A DNA stretch of 64,000 nt, taken from the NCBI GenBank assembly GCA_021787365.1, contig JAJYMB010000144.1, positions 165,923 to 229,922 of the forward strand. Direction: 5' to 3'. This document shows, piece by piece, positions 34,317-42,832 of the stretch. Position numbers and translations under genes: made by a program. The notes beneath the pieces were generated by a model. It was not told the origin of the DNA, did no database searches, and worked only from the letters and a program-made list of their open reading frames with translations. Each line of letters starts with the position of its first letter. Position 1 is the first letter of the stretch. This stretch comes from Actinomycetes bacterium. GTDB taxonomy: Bacteria; Actinomycetota; Acidimicrobiia; Acidimicrobiales; Palsa-688.

Positions 34317-34600
34317 ATGCAGGGCAACATAGAGGCGCGTGCTCCCGGCCACTGGCGCACCCGTGTCTTTGCCGGGCGAGAGGACGGACGCACGAAGTTC
34401 ATCTCGCGAACGGTCGCCGGGACCAAGCGGGATGCGCAGGTCGCCCTCACCAAGCTCGTCACGGAAGTCCAAAGCGGACGGGTCACGGACAGCCACTCGG
34501 CCAGCGTACCAGAGCTACCCGCACGCTGGCTCGACGCGGTTGCCCACGAGCGCTCGGCCTACACGATGCTGGAGACCGCCGGTTGGTGCGTGCCGACGAG
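34317..34600 (+). pseudogene. tyrosine recombinase/integrase, N-terminal remnant
   Basis: ATG 34317 has a strong GGGGAGG site. The first 90 residues match the arm-binding and core-binding N-terminus of phage-type tyrosine integrases: GHWRTRVFAGREDGRTKFIS, RTVAGTKRDAQVALTKLVTE and a following PELPARWLDAV. After HERSAYTMLETAGW the sequence no longer resembles an integrase, and no catalytic R-H-R-Y domain is found downstream, so the gene is truncated. It is next to a tRNA gene, but on the 5' side rather than the usual 3' side. Confidence 0.7.
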
Positions 34601-34656
34601 CCTGCAGCGAGGGGGACGTCGGTCAGCGCGCTCGTCAACTCGGCGCATCGCCTTAG

Positions 34657-34995
34657 ATGAGCAAGCCGCCGAGCGCTCGTGCGCGCGAGCGTGGAGCGCC
34701 GAGAGAGGCTCCTGTCCGTTCGAGATGGCTCTTCGACGAGATGTTTCCCCCTGCGTGCGCTGAACGGCTGGCTGGCCTCAGCCACGACGCGCTCTCGGTG
34801 TACGACCTGGGCCTCGCCGGCCACGGCGACGACGAGGTCCTCGCTGATGCGGTCGGCCACGACCACATCCTGGTGACGGAGAACTTCGGCGACTTCTCGG
34901 CCCTCCTGGACCAACGCCTCTCGCGCGGGGAAGCCGGCATAGAGAGGCCGGATGAGGCAGATCCAGATGAGACAGATCCAGATGAGACAGATAGG
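34657..34995 (+). pseudogene. DUF5615 PIN-like toxin, C-terminally broken
   Basis: ATG 34657 overlaps the stop of a short frame that ends RGTSVSALVNSAHRLR, reminiscent of a ribbon-helix-helix antitoxin tail. The product contains WLFDEMFPPACAERLAGLSH and DLGLAGHGDDEVL, HILVTENFGDFSALL, the DUF5615 (Mut7-C/PIN-like) pattern with its acidic residues. The usual last 30-40 residues are replaced by a 15-bp tandem repeat (GATGAGRCAGATCCA, three copies at 34951-34995) and the frame runs on into the next gene. Likely an inactivated VapC-like toxin. Confidence 0.55.
34951..34995 (+). repeat. 15-bp tandem repeat, three copies
   Basis: GATGAGGCAGATCCA, GATGAGACAGATCCA and GATGAGACAGATAGG in direct succession. 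It encodes a DETDP pentapeptide repeat at the broken end of the DUF5615 gene, directly before the next start codon. Confidence 0.85.
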
Positions 34996-35003
34996 GTGGA
35001 CCA

Positions 35004-35711
35004 ATGCCAGACGTCAAGGTCGCGGCCCCCGGCGGCGAGGTGCCGGCCTACCTGGCGGGCCCGGGCGGCGACGGGCCGTTCCCGGGAGTGGTGGTGGTCC
35101 ACGACGTGATGGGGATGAGCCCGGACCTGCGCAAGCAGGCCGATTGGCTGGCAAGTGAAGGCTTCTTGGCTGTGGCGCCCGACCTGTTCTCCTGGAGCAG
35201 CAAAGTCAAGTGCATACGGTCGCTTTTCCGCGACATGAAAGCCAGGCGGGGCCGAGCCTACGACGAGGTCGAGGCGGTCCGGGCGTGGCTGGCGGCTAAA
35301 CCATCGTGCTCAGGCCGGACCGGGGTTATCGGCTATTGCATGGGCGGCAGCTTCGCCCTCCTGCTGGCCCCGGCGCACGGCTTCGACGTCTCCAGCGTCA
35401 ACTACGGGCGGGTGCCCGATGACGCCGAATCGTTGCTGCAAGGAGCGTGCCCGATCGTGGGCAGCTACGGAGGCCGCGACCGCTCGCTCAAGGGAGCAGC
35501 CGCGAAGCTAGAAGGCGTGCTGGACAAGGTCGGCGTCGCCCACGATGTGAAGGAGTACCCGGATGCCGGCCACGGTTTCCTGAACGACCACAGCAGCGTG
35601 CTATTTGCCGTCATGGGAAAGTTGATGGGCGCCGGCTACCACGAGGCGTCAGCGGCCGACGCCCGCCGCCGCGTCGTGGCTTTCTTCCGGGCCCACCTTG
35701 CAGCTACCTGA
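35004..35711 (+). CDS. dienelactone hydrolase family protein
   Basis: 235 residues, alpha/beta hydrolase. The nucleophile elbow [10 protein letters not shown] carries a Cys, as in dienelactone hydrolases, and the triad is completed by Asp in GGRDRSL and His in [11 protein letters not shown]. The N-terminal [12 protein letters not shown] and APDLFSW strands are typical. The family hydrolyses dienelactones in aromatic ring degradation, but many members have other ester substrates and no catechol-pathway genes are nearby. Starts ATG 35004 after a GGGTGG-type weak site. Intact and of normal length, in contrast to its broken neighbours. Confidence 0.9.
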   Translation: MPDVKVAAPGGEVPAYLAGPGGDGPFPGVVVVHDVMGMSPDLRKQADWLASEGFLAVAPDLFSWSSKVKCIRSLFRDMKARRGRAYDEVEAVRAWLAAKPSCSGRTGVIGYCMGGSFALLLAPAHGFDVSSVNYGRVPDDAESLLQGACPIVGSYGGRDRSLKGAAAKLEGVLDKVGVAHDVKEYPDAGHGFLNDHSSVLFAVMGKLMGAGYHEASAADARRRVVAFFRAHLAAT

Positions 35712-35890
35712 CCCGCTCCGTCGGTGCCCGGCGGGCCAACAGCTCGTGATGGTCACCCTGCTCCACGATGCCGTATTGGCCGCGCCCGTGGGCCCCACGA
35801 TGGCCACCGTCTCGCCCGGCGCCACCTCCAGGTCCCTCGCAGCCCACTGGTTGGCGGTGCCAGAGATGAGCCAGTATCACTGCGGCTCCC
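35712..35890 (-). pseudogene. ABC exporter ATPase remnant with internal deletion
   Basis: On the minus strand one frame reads ARDLEVAPGETVAIVGPTGA, an ABC-type Walker A region (the lysine is lost), and within a few codons another frame reads YGIVEQGDHHELLARR, the conserved C-terminal end that normally comes about 150 residues later. The Walker B, signature and D-loop segments in between are gone. It is a deletion-fused, frameshifted fossil. Confidence 0.6.
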
Positions 35891-36046
35891 CTCGCTGCCC
35901 TTGACCGAGCGGGAGGGGCATGGACAAACACCCCGAGGCACCGCTATTCTCACCGGCCTGCTGGGGGGGCTCGCATCGTGGCGCTCGGCCCACGACCAGA
36001 CCGTGACCCCGGCAGCTTCGCGTAGTAAGAGGGACCAGTCCCGACA

Positions 36047-36470
36047 GTGAAAGGAACTGAAGGAAAAGTAGGAAAGGCAAATCGCACGGGCTCTGTCCGC
36101 GGTGACGCTCTCGAGGCTGGGGCCTCGGCGTCGCTGGCGATGGCTGGCTTGTTCGCGTTGGCGAGCGGTTCGTCGGCTTCGCCAAGCACGCTCTACGTTT
36201 CGACCGCGGCCAAACCAGGCGGCGCCGGCACCTCTTGCGCCACCTCTCGCTACCGTTCCATCCCCCCAGCTATCGCGGCTGCCTCCGCTGGCTCCACCGT
36301 CGTCGTCTACCCAGGCGCTTACGTGGGACAGGTAGTCGTGACCAAGCCGGTCGTGCTCCGCGAGGAGGGCGCGACGATCGTCGCCAACGGCAACCCGACA
36401 GGAACAACGGTCCCGGTGCCCGGTGTGACCATAGAGGGCTTCACGGTGAGAGGCGCCTCCTTCGACAGCC
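36047..36470 (+). pseudogene. secreted parallel beta-helix protein, truncated by an IS remnant
   Basis: GTG 36047 starts a basic, then hydrophobic leader (SLAMAGLFALASGSSASPS). Next come TLYVSTAAKPGGAGTSCAT and SAGSTVVVYPGAYVGQVVV, KPVVLREEGATIVANG, GVTIEGFTVRGAS, the first coils of a right-handed beta-helix as in pectate-lyase-like surface proteins. Homology stops near residue 140, exactly where antisense ISAzo13 transposase sequence begins, so most of the helix is missing. The frame stays open to 36760 only by chance. Confidence 0.55.
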
Positions 36471-36750
36471 GTCCGACGGTGTCTGGCGAGACGACGTGGC
36501 CCATCTCCCGCAGCACCTGGGCGAGGTGCTCGGTCGACTTGGTCGTCCAGCGCAACGGACCTGGGCGACGGCCCCTTGCACGGTCGAACGCCTCATCCCC
36601 GTCGCCTCGGCCACCGCCACGATCCCGCCGCGCCCGAGCGCTGGGCAATCGAACCGACCAGCACCCGCCGTTGGCACCAATCGAGATGCGGGTTCACCCG
36701 AGCAAAGAACGTGGCGAGGTCCTCATCGCCCACCACGAACTCGCGAACCC
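36450..36750 (-). mobile_element. ISAzo13-family transposase N-terminal remnant
   Basis: Pieces of one transposase are spread over shifted frames on the minus strand, in the correct order: TFFARVNPHLDWCQRRVLVG (near 36720), ALGRGGIVAVAEATGMRRST (near 36640) and PGPLRWTTKSTEHLAQVLRE followed by MGHVVSPDTVGRLSKEA (near 36530). These match the N-terminus and the RWT-x-KST motif of ISAzo13 transposases. At least one frameshift and an internal deletion separate them, and the catalytic DDE region is absent. No terminal inverted repeats found. Confidence 0.6.
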
Positions 36751-36960
36751 CGAACCATAGCCGATCGGCCGCCTATCCGCGCGGATAGCTCAGCGGGCCG
36801 CCCTAACTGGTAACCGGTTGAGGACCTCCGACCGCCGCCGTGGTGGGCCATGAGCCGAGCCGGGTGGCTGGCCCAAAACTGCTCAGCCAGGTTTAGGCAT
36901 ACCCGATATTGGGACCAAAGGCCCTAGCCGCCAACCGCCGACAACTTGGAGAATCCTGCC

Positions 36961-37131
36961 ATGGGGACCTCCGTGCCTACCTTGGACCTCGTCAGGCATC
37001 GGCTCGAAGCCCTGGAAGGGGCTCGCCTGATAGGCGGCCTTGACCCGAAGGAGCAGGAGGAGTACGAGCGGCTCTGCGCGCAGGAACAGGTCCTTCTTGA
37101 CAGAGCTCTGAGCATCGCTGCGCGTGCGTAA
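36961..37131 (+). CDS. small hypothetical protein (56 residues)
   Basis: ATG 36961 with TTGGAG eight bases upstream. Acidic, fully helical: LDLVRHRLEALEGARLIGGL then DPKEQEEYERLCAQEQVLLD. This resembles short actinobacterial proteins with an R-L-x-E-L-E...L-x-x-x-E-x-x-E-Y-x-x-L pattern often found near accessory genes. No known function. It lies alone between the IS remnant and the end of the convergent GH35 gene. Confidence 0.5.
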   Translation: MGTSVPTLDLVRHRLEALEGARLIGGLDPKEQEEYERLCAQEQVLLDRALSIAARA

Positions 37132-37313
37132 TGGCCGAGCCAAGCTGGGGGACCACCACCCGGCGAGTCGACAACAGGGCCGACCTCGCCATGCTCAGGG
37201 CCAGAGACCCGTGCGGGACCGGGGCGTGCTCGCCCAATAGGCGGCTCGGGCTTCGGCCGGTCGTGCGTAGGGGCGGCCACGAGCTACTTCCGACACCACC
37301 GAGGCGCAAGGAC

Positions 37314-40300
37314 CTAGCCGCCTATGGACAGGGCGAACACGTGCAGCGCTGGTTCATAGCCCGTGACGCTCCCGAGCGCGGGCAACCTCACGGCTTCTAC
37401 TGTCTTGCCTGTCTCGAGGGCCACGGATTGCTCGAATAGGTAGATCGTGTGCCCCGAGGAGCCGGTCTTGTAGTTCGCATAGTTCACGGACGCGACCGTA
37501 ACGTTCTCCGGGTTGCCGTCCTGCCCAGAGGGGTACCAGAAGTTGCCCACGTCCAAAGTGAACGACTGCGAAGTGCCGTCGGTGTAGTAGACCGTCCCCG
37601 TCCCGGACTCGGGCGAGTTGTTGGCTGCCGCCAGGAAACCGAGCGTGGTCCCCGCACCGGTGAGAGCGATGATCTGGCCCTCGGCCATTGTGTTGTCAGG
37701 CGTCGCGACGGCTACGTCCGGCCATGTGAAGCTGAGGCCGCCTGCACTTACCGTGGCCCCAGGCGTGATCCCGTCAGCCGCCAGCCCCTGCGCTGAGTAA
37801 GAAGTGCCGCCGCCGTCGAACCCGATGAACCCCGGATAGGGGTTGGGGTCCGAGTTGTCGGTCACCCCGGTGTTGTTGAAGGTCGAGGCGAGGTCCGGGT
37901 AGGGGACCGAGAGCGAGGCTGCGTTCATGATCGTCTCCGAGCGGTTGCCTCGGCCGTCCCCCGGTGGGCCGAACTGACGGCCGAGCGGCCCGAACCGGGC
38001 CGGCGGGCCACTCCCGAACGTCGCGACGGTGAGCAGGCCCACCGTGCCCGGCGTGAGCCCCGACGCCGGGGCTGTCACGAAGAACTGGACCGATCGCGCC
38101 GAACGCGGCGCGACTGTCCCCGCGTCAGAAGTCAGCGTGCCTGCGTTGGACGTGAGAGTGCTTGCGTCGGAGGTAAGCGTCCAACCCGACGGGACAGACA
38201 GGCCGATGGCGGCATCAGTGAGCGGTGCGTGCGTCGGATTGGTGAGCGTTGCTGTAACCGTGAAACTTCCCTCTGCCAGCGCGGTCGAGGGGACCACGCC
38301 GAGAGTGGGCACGGGCGGCGTGGGTGGGCCGTAAACAGCGGGGTTGTAACCGGGGCTGGCGACCGGCTGCACCTGGAGGCTGCTCAACTGATTGCCAAGA
38401 GCGACCAGGCTCACCTGCGCTAGGCCACCCGTCATCTCGTCGAGGCCCCAGTCGGCGATGGCGATCGTATTGAGGCCGTTGTCGTTCAGTATGCCCGCCG
38501 GCACGTAAAACTGGTGCTGCGGACCGACGTTGTTGACGTAGCGCCCGATGAGCCAACCGTTCACGTAGATGAAAGCCCGGTAGTTTGCTGTGCCCGCGCT
38601 GGGGCCAGGCCCTCCGATCTGCACCGCGACCGGCACGTACTGGTCGGGCGGAAGGTGCAGGTTGAAGGTAGTGCGGTACCAGCCGATGCCGGCGGGCACA
38701 CCGCGAGCCGCCCAACTGTCCGGCAACGTCACTGGCGTCCAGTTCCCGTCCGGGTAACCGGGCAGGTCCCAGCCGTGCTCGGAACCGTACAAGCCGGCGG
38801 CGTTCATTATCCCCCGCACCGGATCCTGGAGGACTGGGTCAGCGCCCTTCAAGCGCCAGGTGATCGGCTGGGACGACCCGACAAGAGAAGCGCTGTAGAG
38901 ACCGACCTTTTCCCCCGACGGCCCTTCAGGGTTGTCCGTGTTCTCCACCAGGATGGCGATTACGTTGTCCTTACCGGCCTTCACCGAGCCCGCAGGGAAG
39001 GTGAAAGTCGTCGTGGATGGGCCGGCGGCCCCTGCCGAACCGAGGAAGGCGCCGTTTAGCCAGGCCGAGTAAGCACCGGTCGGCGCTACCCCGTCGACCG
39101 TCAGCTTTACCCCGGTCTCGTTGCCTGTCGCCATGAAATGGCCGCGGTACCAAACGAACCCGTACCCGTAGCCGTAGTCAGAGGCGTACAGCACCGGGGT
39201 CGATGGCGAGCCCGCGTTGGAGACAGGATGGTCAGCCAGCGTCCAGTTGCTGTCGTTGAAACCAGGCTGCGCCTCAGGAGCACCGTAGGCGAACTTCCAA
39301 CCAGTGAGCACCGGGAGCATGACGGGCGCCGGCCCGGGCACCGTGCCGGCGAGCGAGCCGTCTGCTTGACGCTGCACGGCCACGGGAGCGCCGTCCCAGT
39401 AGACCGACGTGATGGCTGGGCCGGCCCAGACCGAAAGCGGGCCACTGGTCGATGTGTCACCCGTAAGGAGTAGTTGCGAGCCACGAACCCTGGCCGTGCG
39501 GACCAGGTAGGCGCCCTCCACGAGCACGGGCCCAGCGCTCGTTTGCTCCGGCCAGAACTCCTCCGCCGTGTTGGTGCCCGCGATCAGTAGGAGCAGGGGC
39601 GGACGGCCGCCCCCGGTGACCCGCACCTCCTGGAGGCCGTTGTGCACGTAGTCGAGGCGCAAGTCGCCGCTGGTCGGGCCCCAGTTGGCCTGGACGTTGC
39701 CCGAAAGGACCTCTACAGCCGGCTTGGACGTGTAATTGAGGACGGTCTCACCGTCGGTGCCCGCGGGGTCGTAGAGGAGGGCGACGTCCTCGCCCCCGAT
39801 CGTGGCGTGGGTCGTGAGCTCCGAAGTCGAGTAAACGAGGTGCTGGCCACCGAAACTGCAGTTGGCCACGAGCAGGCGAGCATCCCTGCCCTCCAAGGTG
39901 ATGGTGCCGGTCTGGGGCACGACGGGGAAGTAGTCCGCCAACTCCGCCGGGGTTGGCACGTTGATGGCGTCTATGACCACAGTGTCCGCAGTTGATTGCG
40001 GGTCCTTGTTCCCGGTCACCGTGATCGTGAGCGTGTGCGTCCCCTGGGTGAGCCCGGTGTCGGCAAAGAGGACCTGCTGGAACTCCTTGCAGCACGGGTC
40101 GTACGTGTCGACATAGGTCGGACTGGCACCGTCCACGGATACCGCCGCGATGCCGCCGTTCGTGTTCTTTGGGCCGATCCACTGGACCGCTGTGCCAGTG
40201 AAGGTCACGCTGACGCTCGCTCCCGTCTGCTGCGACCACGACTCGGTCTGGTCGTAGTCCCCGTTGGTATAGCCGGCCGACGGCCCAGCGTGCGTCCAGT

Positions 40301-42122
40301 TGCCACTGTAGACGAGGGCTGAGCTCGTGTCGTCGTAGGTGTACCCGGCCGCCACGTCGGTATTGAGCGCCAGGTGGGTGCTCACAGTCGCGGTGGAGGA
40401 GGCGTTGGCCTGTCGGAGGTAGACGAACTCCGCCCCGTTGCTCGGGTTGTAGCGAGACATGGTCAAGATGGCGTTGTTGTCAGGGGTGGGGGCCGGGCCT
40501 GCCTGGGTTTCGGTCAACGGCCCGGTCGAGGTTTCGAACTCGTTGATCAGCTTGTTCTCGCCGTACTTGGACCCGACGATGTCGTTCGGGTGCGAGGGAG
40601 TGCCGATCTCGCCGGTCTCGCTGATGGCGGCGCCGTAGTCATAGCTCGTATAGACCTGCGGGTCAGGCAGCCAGCCCCAGTTGGTGCCGCCCACCCCCAT
40701 GTAGTTGGACGAGATCGTCACCCCCTGGGCAACGTTGTTTTTGTAGAACACGTCCTCGAAGTCCGGCCCGGTCATCTTGTAGCAGTCCGCGTAGCCGGAA
40801 CCTCCCCAACCGTCGAAGGAGCCACCCTGGAACTCGGCCAGGTACACCGGCTCGCCGGGGTAGCTAGGGTAGCCGTAGGGCTCGGTGAACGCGGAGGTGT
40901 TCGCGCAGTTGAAACCGAGCGGGTAGTTGTCCGTGCCACTTATGTCCACCGCGCCGAGGCCGCTCGTGAAGGTCTGAGCCCCGCAGCACTGGTTGAAGGT
41001 GAACGGCACGTCGATCCCATCGTTGATCGCTTGCTGCTCGAGGTCGGCCATGTACTGGTCGGCGGCGGTGCCGTGAGCCGTGTACTCGTTTTCGATCTGG
41101 TACAAGATCACGTCCCCGCCCCTCGTGACCTGGTGGGCGGCGATTATCGGGTCGATCTCCGAGTACCACTGCAGTGCCGCGGACAGGTACGGCTCCACGT
41201 CGCTCCGGTAGCCGTTCGGGCTGGTCAGCACCCAAGCCGGGATACCGCCGCCGTTGGTCTCGGCATTTATGTAGGGCCCGGGCCGGGCTATAACGTAGAG
41301 ACCGGCCTCTTGGGCCATGTTCAAGAACTCGTTCATGTCTCTCACGCCGGTGAAGTCGTACACCCCGGGCGAGGGCGACTGGTAGGCCCAGTCGAAATAG
41401 ACCGTGACGGCGTTGTAGCCGTCGGCCTTCATCTTCTGGAGCAGGTCCAACCATAGCGAGGGCGACGGCGTGCGCCACGGGTCGAACTCGCCGGCGGTGA
41501 TGAACACACGTTTCCCGCCGATCATGAGCGAGTACCCGTCGTAGGTAACCTTCTTAGGGGTGCCGCGGACGACGTCGCTCGGCTGCGGGGTCATCTCGGG
41601 GGTGACCGGGTTGGTCGCGGCAGCCGGGCTGGAGCCAGCCTCGCTGGCAGAAGCGGCCGAGGCGTTGGCGACGACGCTGAAGGTGTAGCTCGTGCCATTG
41701 GAAAGGCCGTCCACTATGGCCCAGTCGTTCGGCACATCTGCTGTCACGCTCTCGCCCCCCGGCTCGGCGGTCACCGTATAGCTCGTCACCCTTCCTGCAC
41801 CGCTCGCGGGTGGGCACCAGAGCACCGTGGCCGAGTTCTCCCCCTGGAGCGCACGGGCCAAGACCGGCGCGCTCAGCGTGGAGCTATCCGCAGCCGCAGA
41901 GGTGGTCGGTGGGCACGAAGCGTCGCTCCCCGACGACGTGACGAGCGGCCCTCCAGGTGGCGCCGGCGGTGCCGGCGGTACAAGCTGCTCGGGCCCGGAC
42001 GGCCTCGAGCTCGGCACAGTCTGGGCCGACACTTCGCTCCCCACCCTGAGCGGTAGCAACATGGCCGCCGCAGCTACAACGGATGCACCCAGCCACAGCC
42101 TGCGCACACAACGTGCCGGCAC
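37314..42122 (-). CDS. secreted multidomain GH35 beta-galactosidase
   Basis: About 1600 residues. Signal peptide (WLGASVVAAAAMLLPLRVG), a fibronectin III domain (about 90-180), then the GH35 barrel: GKRVFITAGEFDPWRT, FDWAYQSPSPGVYDF, RPGPYINAETNGGG, the acid/base QIENEY near residue 348 and the nucleophile in YLAEFQGGSFD near 436. Jelly-roll galactose-binding domains follow, then a NEW3-like beta domain (about 1290-1380) and a C-terminal beta-sandwich. The family removes terminal beta-galactose from polysaccharides. I prefer GTG 42122, which has AAGGGGG eight bases upstream, to GTG 42140. Intact, strongly promoted, and unusually long. Confidence 0.9.
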   Translation of the reverse strand: MPARCVRRLWLGASVVAAAAMLLPLRVGSEVSAQTVPSSRPSGPEQLVPPAPPAPPGGPLVTSSGSDASCPPTTSAAADSSTLSAPVLARALQGENSATVLWCPPASGAGRVTSYTVTAEPGGESVTADVPNDWAIVDGLSNGTSYTFSVVANASAASASEAGSSPAAATNPVTPEMTPQPSDVVRGTPKKVTYDGYSLMIGGKRVFITAGEFDPWRTPSPSLWLDLLQKMKADGYNAVTVYFDWAYQSPSPGVYDFTGVRDMNEFLNMAQEAGLYVIARPGPYINAETNGGGIPAWVLTSPNGYRSDVEPYLSAALQWYSEIDPIIAAHQVTRGGDVILYQIENEYTAHGTAADQYMADLEQQAINDGIDVPFTFNQCCGAQTFTSGLGAVDISGTDNYPLGFNCANTSAFTEPYGYPSYPGEPVYLAEFQGGSFDGWGGSGYADCYKMTGPDFEDVFYKNNVAQGVTISSNYMGVGGTNWGWLPDPQVYTSYDYGAAISETGEIGTPSHPNDIVGSKYGENKLINEFETSTGPLTETQAGPAPTPDNNAILTMSRYNPSNGAEFVYLRQANASSTATVSTHLALNTDVAAGYTYDDTSSALVYSGNWTHAGPSAGYTNGDYDQTESWSQQTGASVSVTFTGTAVQWIGPKNTNGGIAAVSVDGASPTYVDTYDPCCKEFQQVLFADTGLTQGTHTLTITVTGNKDPQSTADTVVIDAINVPTPAELADYFPVVPQTGTITLEGRDARLLVANCSFGGQHLVYSTSELTTHATIGGEDVALLYDPAGTDGETVLNYTSKPAVEVLSGNVQANWGPTSGDLRLDYVHNGLQEVRVTGGGRPPLLLLIAGTNTAEEFWPEQTSAGPVLVEGAYLVRTARVRGSQLLLTGDTSTSGPLSVWAGPAITSVYWDGAPVAVQRQADGSLAGTVPGPAPVMLPVLTGWKFAYGAPEAQPGFNDSNWTLADHPVSNAGSPSTPVLYASDYGYGYGFVWYRGHFMATGNETGVKLTVDGVAPTGAYSAWLNGAFLGSAGAAGPSTTTFTFPAGSVKAGKDNVIAILVENTDNPEGPSGEKVGLYSASLVGSSQPITWRLKGADPVLQDPVRGIMNAAGLYGSEHGWDLPGYPDGNWTPVTLPDSWAARGVPAGIGWYRTTFNLHLPPDQYVPVAVQIGGPGPSAGTANYRAFIYVNGWLIGRYVNNVGPQHQFYVPAGILNDNGLNTIAIADWGLDEMTGGLAQVSLVALGNQLSSLQVQPVASPGYNPAVYGPPTPPVPTLGVVPSTALAEGSFTVTATLTNPTHAPLTDAAIGLSVPSGWTLTSDASTLTSNAGTLTSDAGTVAPRSARSVQFFVTAPASGLTPGTVGLLTVATFGSGPPARFGPLGRQFGPPGDGRGNRSETIMNAASLSVPYPDLASTFNNTGVTDNSDPNPYPGFIGFDGGGTSYSAQGLAADGITPGATVSAGGLSFTWPDVAVATPDNTMAEGQIIALTGAGTTLGFLAAANNSPESGTGTVYYTDGTSQSFTLDVGNFWYPSGQDGNPENVTVASVNYANYKTGSSGHTIYLFEQSVALETGKTVEAVRLPALGSVTGYEPALHVFALSIGG

Positions 42123-42161
42123 CCTGTTTGCCCCCTTCACGAAATGCTCACGCTCAGGTCA

Positions 42162-42190
42162 TTTATACGTCCGCTCACCCAGCCTGTCAA
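42162..42190 (-). promoter_or_regulatory. consensus sigma-70 promoter of the GH35 gene
   Basis: Minus strand TTGACA (42190-42185), a 17-base spacer, TATAAA (42167-42162). This predicts a start near 42155 and a leader of about 33 bases to GTG 42122. It is the closest to consensus in the window. Confidence 0.8.
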
Positions 42191-42832
42191 TAGGGACCGC
42201 CACAGATCGGTCCCCAAGAGAACGCACAACCAGAAGGAGCTGACCCAACGCGAATCGAAGCTCACGCACCCACCCCCTCTACCTAAATCTGTGACGCCAT
42301 TTGATAGGACCTCATTGATGTAATTACACTTGCTTTGTCCTGGTACAATGTCCCAAGATGAGCAAAGAGCAATAGCCGCCGGTAATCCTCAAACGTTACC
42401 TTGAGATTCGTTGCACAGCGTGCGGCTAATGTGGGGACCGCTCTGAGGCCAGGCACTTGCCATGGATCAGGTAGTCGCGTATGAGGCCTTCAGCAGACGC
42501 CTCTTCGAGGATGAGCCAAGCCCCCAAAGATCGAAGCCATCGGGTCTATAACGGAGCTGTAGCCAGCGGGCCGCCTGCCCTGGTCGCCATCGGCGGGTGC
42601 CGCGGTCAGCGCAACCGAGGTACGCCAGGTCTTGGACTTGCCCGAGCGGGGCTCGAGGTGACCGAGAGCCAAGGCGAGCCCCGGAGAACCAGGAGAGGTT
42701 GGCTACCGAAAAACGCCGATTATGCGATTGGCAATTCCTTTCCCGACAAGGGTCCTAGTCGCAACCATATTTCCCTGTTATGGGCGTTTCTCGAGTGGCG
42801 GACGGACGACCTCCCTGTGCGCCCACGAGCTC
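42191..42832. other. intergenic region without a recognisable gene
   Basis: About 640 bases between the GH35 promoter and the end of the NHL protein gene. 42290-42370 is clearly more AT-rich than the surroundings (ATTGATGTAATTACAC, TACAATGTCC) and may hold a promoter, but no credible coding frame follows. Short open frames on both strands show no family features. Confidence 0.4.

Noticed and set aside
34196..34660. A separate antitoxin gene upstream of the DUF5615 toxin
   Set aside because: Only the tail RGTSVSALVNSAHRLR is antitoxin-like; the rest of that frame is tRNA and integrase antisense or out-of-frame sequence, so I mention it only within the toxin entry.
37131..37439. A 102-residue + strand frame whose ATG overlaps the stop of the small gene at 36961
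   Set aside because: Its 3' third is antisense to the conserved end of the GH35 gene, composition is not protein-like, and it lacks homology that I recognise.
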